Below the pieces are notes generated by a model. It did not search any database. It had not been told where the DNA came from and saw only the letters and a program-made list of their open reading frames with translations. A stretch of DNA of 64,000 nucleotides from Datura wrightii (Eukaryota > Streptophyta > Magnoliopsida > Solanales > Solanaceae), in the NCBI GenBank assembly GCA_035772735.1, contig JASDFA010000007.1, forward strand, positions 140,243,001 to 140,307,000, read 5' to 3'. Both the position numbers and the translations under genes were made by a program. Of this stretch, positions 25,901 to 34,900 are shown piece after piece. Each line of letters begins with the position of its first letter. The stretch's first letter is position 1.

Positions 25901-28900
25901 CGACTATCAAATTCAGTCAACGAGTGGATGTTATTTGAAAAGTTTTAATTTGCTAGAACTTATTCGACAAGACAGCTGACCAAATTCCCGATAATATTTT
26001 TCAATCGGCATCATTAAGGGAAGAGAGTGAGACAGAAGGAGAGAGATGGGAGAAGAAGTAAGGGAGACAATCAGGCCTGAGCAGTGGATACTGAGGTTGA
26101 ACTCTGCATCCAGTATCAAACAGTTTGCTCCTGATCTATTTGAGTTGAGCTGAGGTTAAGTCTAAATTGCATGAAGGCATAACATCTAGACAGCACTAAC
26201 CAACCACAAAAGTCAAGATCCTTCCCATAACATATAAAGCAAGCTTCACCTATTTCTCAATCTTAATCACAAAAAGATACGATTAAACATTTTGACATTA
26301 CATGATCATTTAAAAATTAAGATTATGTCCAATCATTTATTTTGTGGCATAGTTGCAGGGAAACAATTTGCACATACAGAGGAGGAAGATCTTTGTCCAC
26401 CGTAGTTACACTAAGCACGCGCTCAAAGTCTTGAATGTTTTGCTTCATTTCATGTGACAGCTTGTCAAGAGCCGGAAGCTTCGCAATGCTAGGATAGTAT
26501 GCCCGAGCCACATACAACAAGTCTTTCATCTTTCTCACAGTGAAATCATTCGCTCTTTCCTTATGATTGCGACGCCATAAACAGTAGCTCCCAAATTTTA
26601 GCTCACATAATTTCTCACCCTCATCAATGCCTTTGATATTCTCAGCGGCAGGCGTAGCACCAACATCTGTGCTCTGTTTTCTATTTACAAAGTCACCAAC
26701 ATCTGTGCTATGCTTTTTTTTTGTCAAGTCACCAACACCTGTGCTCTGCTACACATATCAAAGATTAATCTTATTATTGTATCAGAAGGAGACAAAAAGA
26801 ATTAACCAACATGTAAAGATTCATTTTGGTGATGAGAACATGTAAAAAACATAAGGTTGCAGAACTTCGTACATTTGCTCCTAAGCGCTCTTTGGGCAAT
26901 CCATCCAACAAAGGAGAACCTGGAAAAATAATATTGCAAAGAGGAATAGCTTAAAATATATCTAAAGGTTACATTAGCTCCATCCACTAAAAAGGAAAGA
27001 GACAGGATCACATTAAAAGAAAAGGCTAAACACCCAAGGGTGTGTTTGGTATGAAGGAAAATGTTTTCCACAGAAAATAAGTGAAATTCTTACTTAATTT
27101 TTTGTGTTTGTCAAGTAAGAAGAAAATATTGTCCCAAACGCATTTTATGTAATCTAGGCAAACACTATGGGGGTGGCAGTGAAAAGTAGGAGTGTGGGGG
27201 TGGTGGGGTTGAGGGCTATGATGGTGGAGGTGGGGTGTGTTGGAGTGTGGGGTGGTGGGGTTAAGGGCTATGGGGGTAGAGGTGGGGTGTATTGGAGGGT
27301 GGGGAGACAATTAACGTGGAATGCCACTTAAGAAACTTGTTTTCTCTACTTCCGTTAGGGATGTCATTTTCTTCATTTTTAAGAAACTTGTTTTCTAAAA
27401 ATTTTTTACCAACCAAACATGGAAAAATTGGAAAGCATTTTCCGCCAAATTCACACCCTAATTTTTACATGAATGTACATATGCATAGAAAATTTGTCTA
27501 TATCTAAAATAAAATAAAAAGAGTTGTTTGTATATGTAGCATGTATAGATATTGTTACACATTTTAAAGCGCTACATGTTTCTCTTCAGAGAATTAAGTT
27601 GGATATCCTACCAGCAGTCTTGTTCTCCGCTTCCCCAACAACAATATTTCCCCCAAAATCCTGAGAAAATGGTGAAGAAAAATCAATCAAATAACTTATA
27701 CGCAAAGTGAAGACTAAAAACTGAAACTTTGGAGCAAGTCTCATATACCCATATTAACTATAAGATGTGATTACTTCCAAGATCAAAGCACAGATGATAA
27801 AGAAAGCTGAAATTATAGAGAAGCTTGAGACATGTGGACTACCTTAGTTGTTCAATGTTCAACCGACAGTTGCTTCACGCAATAATTTCAGCTTTCTCAA
27901 AAATAGACATTTTCAACATAAAGCTTCTCTTTCTTTCTTTCATTCTTTCTTTCTTTATCTTTCTTTTCTTTTTTGATAAAGCGTAAAGCCTCTTTGTTTT
28001 TTCCCTTCCCCATCTGATAGCACGGTCAAATTAGTATTTTTTTTAATAATTGTGGTGTCTGGGCTAGCTTGCGCGCACCTCGACTAATTCCACGGGATAT
28101 CTAGCACCTCCCTGGTAACTTTGTCCACCAAGGCTAAGACAAATGGGAAGAAATTACCTATTTATGTCTCTGGTGGAATCTGGAATTTGAACCTGAGACC
28201 TCAAGATTCTTAACCCACTTCTTTGCCCACTAGGCACAGGGGTGCAGTATTTTAGAACTTCTAAGTGGTGAATTTGTGTTATGAAGTCATAAGAAAGCAA
28301 AATGGGCGACAAGCAATATCAAACATCTAGAGCAAAAGAATTAGAATAAGAAGACCCAAATGAGCAACTGCTGAATGCTGATTGACAGTAATGATAGTGT
28401 ACAAATGTCTATTCATGTGAAGTTGCATGCTTCTAAAGTATCATCTTATGAGAGTAGAGGATAGTGTGGATCAACCAGAAGAGGTATGCATAAAAATATT
28501 TGCCTCCAGGAGGAATCCTAGAATTCCGCCTGTTTTCTGGGTTTTTGAAAGTGTGGATTTTCAAGAGCGAGAATCATATGATATGTTGGGAATCTCTTAT
28601 GATAATCATCCACGCTTGAAATGTATCTTAATGCCTGAAAGTTGGATAGGATGGCCGGTACGTAAGGATTATATTGGCCCCAATTTTTACGAAATACAAG
28701 ATGCTCAGTGATAAGAAAGCTATTTCCACTTAGACAATTTCAGATTTTCAAGGATTGCACGTTAGATCAGTACCTATGCATGAGTCCACAATTGTGTTAT
28801 ATAGGTAAATCACATGCAAATTCAACATGAAAGGATACTAAAACTTCTAATATTTATACACAAAGCATCAATAAGTTTAAAGGGTTCACTTGCATGGTTG

Positions 28901-31900
28901 CTTGAATTGCTTGTAACTTGTGTTTCTCTTTTATGCTTTTCATTATTTGCTACTATAATAAGCACGCTAGCAGCTATTGGCTTCCTGATTCCTCCACAAT
29001 TGCTTATCTTATATCGTGTTCGTCTTAAATTGCTTGGGAAGTAGTTTCAACTCTATAAGGTAAATTACGGCCTAGTATTTCAAAGTTCAAAATATGTAAA
29101 AGAATTATCACAACATTCAATCCAAAAGAACTGTAGATATCCTTTATTCCAATTGAAAATTGCATAGAGAAATGTTTACCTTCTAAATCGTTACATAGAA
29201 GTGCTAAAACAGACGGTCGAGTAGTTAAAAACAGGCACCTTGAATTAGTTTTCCTATAATATAGACTATTGTTGCAATACACTGGGCACAAAATCCGCAC
29301 AACAGGCGGGCAACAAAACTTAGAACCAAATAAAAGATCCTAGTGGTGTTGCTTTTCATATGTTCATGAAATGACAAGAATACTTCATGGCCCGTGACTT
29401 AAAATTGGAAGGAATCATGATCAATGTCAATGGTGGAACAAGGGAATGTAAATGTAGGTAAAACTTGCAAGACAAATCTCAAATTCTCATGTACTACCTG
29501 AAAATTTCAATATTTATAATTATTAGGGAGAAAAAACAAACTAAAAGGGAACTCTAGGATAGAAGGATGCCTCTATTAACACTTCTCAAGCCCAACATTG
29601 TTCAAAATCACATCATTATGAAACATTAAATCTGTGCATCTCTCGTCTTCACATATATGCTCATGATGTATCATCTAAACTACCAACATCTAGGACCCCA
29701 AGATTTCACACACTAACCAATCTCCCAATCTACAAAGCCTTTTTCTGTGTTCTACCCATCAAATTAAAGCCCTATTAATCTAGTTTCCAACCATCCAACC
29801 ATTCGTCAATCCGAGTTCGGAGTAAAAAGTTACAAGCATTTTACTGAAGCACTATCAAGCAATTACGGTTAGACCACTCATGAACCACAAGTGGATTCTG
29901 CGGACCGTAAGTGGCCATTTAAGGCCGCAAGTCACTAAGCAATGACCGGAGTTTATGGGGGTCAACTTGCGAAGATCACCTATGGCCACAAGTGAAATCT
30001 ACGAAAAGCAGGTGGCCCAAAATCGGGCGTAAGTCAAGCCCTTCCAGCAATCTTTTTAAGTGCATTTTTGGGTTCATTTCCTCATTCCTTCAACATAGCT
30101 CGACCCCAACAGCCCCCAAATGCTCTCCAAACCCCTCCTAAGCATGGGTAAACATCTCCCGTGATGTAGCAACATCAACCACAAAATTCTTCGAGAATTA
30201 GCATCAAATCTCCTCTCTCTCCTCTAGTAATTGTAGCGAGGAGCATAAAGGCATGTAAGGCTAAAACCCGTCTTCCCTGATATAGCATGACTCCCCGAAA
30301 ATGTGAATTTTTTCCCTTGGTGGTATGTTGATCATTCGTGAGTCCATGAAATGTCCCAAACTCACCAAATAAATTGTTGATCTTGTTCATATATTTCCTT
30401 GAATATTCCATATCTCACAATGCAAATGCGTACAAATTCACGATCTCTTAGGAGTACTTTCCACCATTCATGAAACATGTAGTTACTATGTCCTCATGAA
30501 CTGAAGTTCATCATATCTTTTGATAGAGTCTTGTACCTCTTTTATGAGTATGTCTAATGTTTCATTGGTACCTCAAAACAATAAGAAATGTATAAGCTAA
30601 GGAATGTGTGATACTCCCAAAAATTTAAGAATCATCATGAATCACAAGAATGAATGATTGCTACTTGAATAATAGTAAGCTACTAATGACATTACCGTTC
30701 TAAGAGCAAAGGCCCCAACCCCCAAGCGTGGCAGATAACGACTCACCTCGTCACTTTGACGCTATTTACCGCGCGAAGGCCCAAATGTGGTAGATAACAT
30801 CCCAATATACAGAAATGACTGTGCCTAGCACAACAACCTCGGGATAGTGTAGATACTATCCCCAAAGATTTAAAGAAAGATATGAAGGATGTTTCTCAAA
30901 AAGAACTAAGAAAAATATGTGACTCTCTAAGCTAAGCATAATGAACCAAATGGTACCTTCGCGTTCTGATGATATTGTATCTTGACTTGTATATCTCCCT
31001 ATTGCCTATTGTACTGTCTATATCATTTTTGTTTGCCTTATTATACTAGTACTATTCCGTATGTACTTACATCTCTCTTGTCGGGGGCCGCTACACTCAC
31101 AATGCAGGTATAAATGCACAGGTTGGCAGACACCCACACTGGGTTATCCTCTCCAGTTCTATTGTTTTTTGGTGAGCCCATTTCTCATCAGGGCAAGGTT
31201 TTGTATAGAGATCCTAATATGTACATAAATGTTTTGGATATGTTGGAGTATTGTCCCGACAGTGCTACAGTTGATAGGATCCCTATAGGCTTCATAGACC
31301 TATGGATATGTCTCATGTTGTATTGTACATTTTGGATCAGTCTTCAAAGTTACTTTATTAAACTCGTGTTTGAAATTCATATCTCCCCATTATGTATGAA
31401 AGAAAGTTTCTTTCAAAATGTTGCATTGTTTCATATATGTTCTCTTATAATTGTACTATGATGTCTTGTTCTCGTAGAGCTGGTCCGCTCAAACAAGTTA
31501 AGGCACGGGTGTTGGTCCACTCCACCATGGCTTGGGGTGTGATACTGTTGGTGATGGATTTGGATATCAGGAGGAAGAAAAGGAAGAGGGTTGTGTATGG
31601 TCTACCAAGGATCAAATGTAGCTTGACTATGTCTAGTGCCCATTGGGGAGAACTTGATGAGGCGAACATTACATAGGATAGGAATGATAGTTGCATTAAG
31701 GAAACAACTAGACAGGTATTGAGGCCTCGAGGAGTAACTTTGGTAGGCATCAAGGGTATTGGTGGTGGAATGAAGAAGTCCAAGGGAAAGTAGAAACAAA
31801 GAAGGTGACATATGCCAAGTTGGTAGAGAATAAGGATGAGGAGGAAAAGCGGATGATTAGGGAAAGGTATAAGATGCCAAAGAAGGAGGCAAAGTTAACG

Positions 31901-34900
31901 GTTACGGCGGCAAAAACAACAGCTTTTGAATGCTTGTACGTATAATTGGAGGATAAAGGCGGGGATAACAAATTGTACAGGTCAGCTAGAGCGCGGGAAA
32001 GAAGCCCGAGACCTAGACCAAGTGAAGTGCACGAAGAACAAGGACGGAAAAGTATGGGTAGAAGAGACACTCATTAGACAGAGATAGCAGTCGTACTTTC
32101 ATAAACTCTTGAACGAAGAAGGGAACAAAGACATTGTGTAGGGAGATTTGGAGCACTTCAAGAGGCGTCGCATTTTTGGATATTGTAGGTGTATAAACGT
32201 GGGGGAGGTTAAAGGTACTATTAGTAGGATGCGCGGAAAAGAGCAACCGGGCCAAACGAGATTCCGTTGGAATTTTAGAAGAGCGCAGATAGGTCAGGTT
32301 TAGAGTGGCTGACTGGGTTATTTAATGTCATTTTTATGACAGCCAAAATGCCCAAAGAATGGAGGTGGAGTACAATGGTTCTATTATACAAGAATAAGGG
32401 TGACATTCAGAATTGCAACAACTATAGGGGTATCAAGCTGTTAGCCACACTATGAAAGTTTGAAAGAGGGTGGTGTGGATGAGGGTGAGGAGGGGCGTGT
32501 CTATTTCCGAGAAACAGTTTGGTTTCATGTCGAGGCAGTAAACAAAGAAGGGAATCCCATTGAGTTCTTACGCTTTCATCTTGACAACTCAATTCATTTG
32601 ATTACTAGGGAAGTCAACCAAAGAAGCCATTATCTTGTATGAAGACTGGTGGAGCAGTATACGATAAGGAAGAGGGACATACACAGGGTGTCCATGGACC
32701 TGAAAAAGGCATATGACAAAGGCCCGAGGAAGGTCCTATGGAGACGCCTGGAGGCTAGAGTGTACATGCGGAGTACATTAGGAGAATTAAGGACATGTAT
32801 GATGGAGCCAAGGTTAGAGTAAGGACAGTTGGAGGAGACTCGGAGCACTTCCCAGTTGTGATGGGGTTGCATCAGGGATTAGCTCTTAGCTTGTTTGTCT
32901 TGGTGATGGATGTATTGATGCGGCAAATTCAAGGTTAGTTGTAGGGGTGGGCCTGGAATGGTATATACCAAATATCGTACCGAAACCGAAAATGTTGATA
33001 TCGTGGTTTTGATACTATGGTATTTGATATGATTTTTTAAATATTTTGGTATTTGGTACGGTATTTGGTATTTATAAAAGAATACTGAATAACGTACCAA
33101 AGATATAGGTACATATATAATTCATACATTTTTTTATAACCATAGTGTCGGGGCCAGCTTGCACGTTCCTCTACTAATTTCACATGATACCTGTCACATC
33201 CCACCAGCAACAGGTACTAGGTAACTCTGTCCACTAAGGCTAGAACAGATAGAAAGAAATCACCTAGAATTTTTTTGTCTCTGCTGAGGTTTGAACCTAA
33301 GACCTCATGGTTCTCACCCGCTTCATTGACCACTAGGTCACACCCTTGGGTGCACATATTATTATTATAATACTAGAAAATATATAAAATAGTATTAGTA
33401 CAAAACTAGTTATTGAGAACATCAAAAATTTGAATACTCTATCTTGATTGAAGTATTTTTTTGTAAATAGATTCAAGAAAGAAATTGTTTGTACTTCTTT
33501 TTTAATATATTTATATGTGTAAGGTGTTAGTATGATATAATTGTGACATTTCTTGAAAAGCCAAAGTCATAATTCTCTATTGTAGGAGTGTATGTAAGTC
33601 GAAGCTGAACAGATTATGATTACCGATTTACCGTACCGTAAAATATCGAAACCGAACTTTAAAATATCGAACCATACTGAATTAATTTGGTATGATAATG
33701 GTATCGTGTTTTAAAAAACTGAAAATCAAAATTACCAAACTGAAGTTTTAAATACCATTCCATGCCCAATCCTAGTTATGTGTCATGGTGTTTGTTAATT
33801 GTCGATAACATAGTTTTGGTCGATGAGACTCGTTGCGGCGTTAACGCTAAGCTAGACATTTGGAGACAGATTCTGGAGTCTAAAAGATTCAGGTTGAGCA
33901 GAACTAAGACAAAATACTCGAAGTGAAAGTTCAGTGACGAAACACCTGAAGCTAACGTGGAAATGAGGCTTGATATCCACGCCGTCCAAAATACTGAAAG
34001 TTTTAAGTATCTTGGATCTATTATTCAAGGTAGTGGGGAGATTGACGATGATGTTATACATAGTATTGGTGCAAGGTGGATGAAATGGAGGCTCGCTTTT
34101 GAAGTTTATGTGACAAGAAAGTGCCACTAGAACTTAAATGCAAATAGAGTGGTGGTTAGACCAGTTATGGTGTGTGGGGCGGAGTCTTGGGTAGTCAAGA
34201 GTTCTCATGTTTAGAAGATGAAAGTTACGGAAATGAGGATCCTAAGATGGATGTATGAGCTTATTAGGAGAGATATGATTACAAATGAAGATATTTAGAA
34301 CAACGTGGGAGTGGCCTCAGTGGAGGACAAGATGCAGGAAGCGAGTTTGAGATGGTTTGGGTATGTGAAGAAGTGATGCACGTATGCTCTAGTACGGATT
34401 TGTGAGAGATTGACTATGAATGGTTCCAAAAGAGGTAAAGCAGGCAAAAAAAGTATTGGGAAGAGGTTATTAAACTGACATGTTGCAGTTTCAGTCCACC
34501 AAGGACATGATCTTAAATAGGAGGTCACAGGAGGACATGAATTAGGATAGTAGGTTAGTAGGTAGTTGAGAGTTGTCTCACTTATCCTTCCATACTAGTA
34601 AACATAGTATTACTCTTGTAATTTGTTCATCGATTTCTGTTACTATATGTTGTTTCTTGTACTTCAATTATAGTATTACTATGTTATAGTTATTGTTCCT
34701 TTTGTAGAATGCTTTGTCATGTTATCTTTAGTATTTTGCCGTGCCTTTTTCACTTCTGTTATTTCTTTTCCCAAACTGCTTTGATACACTTGTCTTTGAG
34801 TCCGGGGTCTATCGGAAACATCCTCTTTACCTCCCAAGATAGATCTGTGTACACACAACCCTCCCAAACATCACTTGTGGGATTACACTAGTATGTTGTT

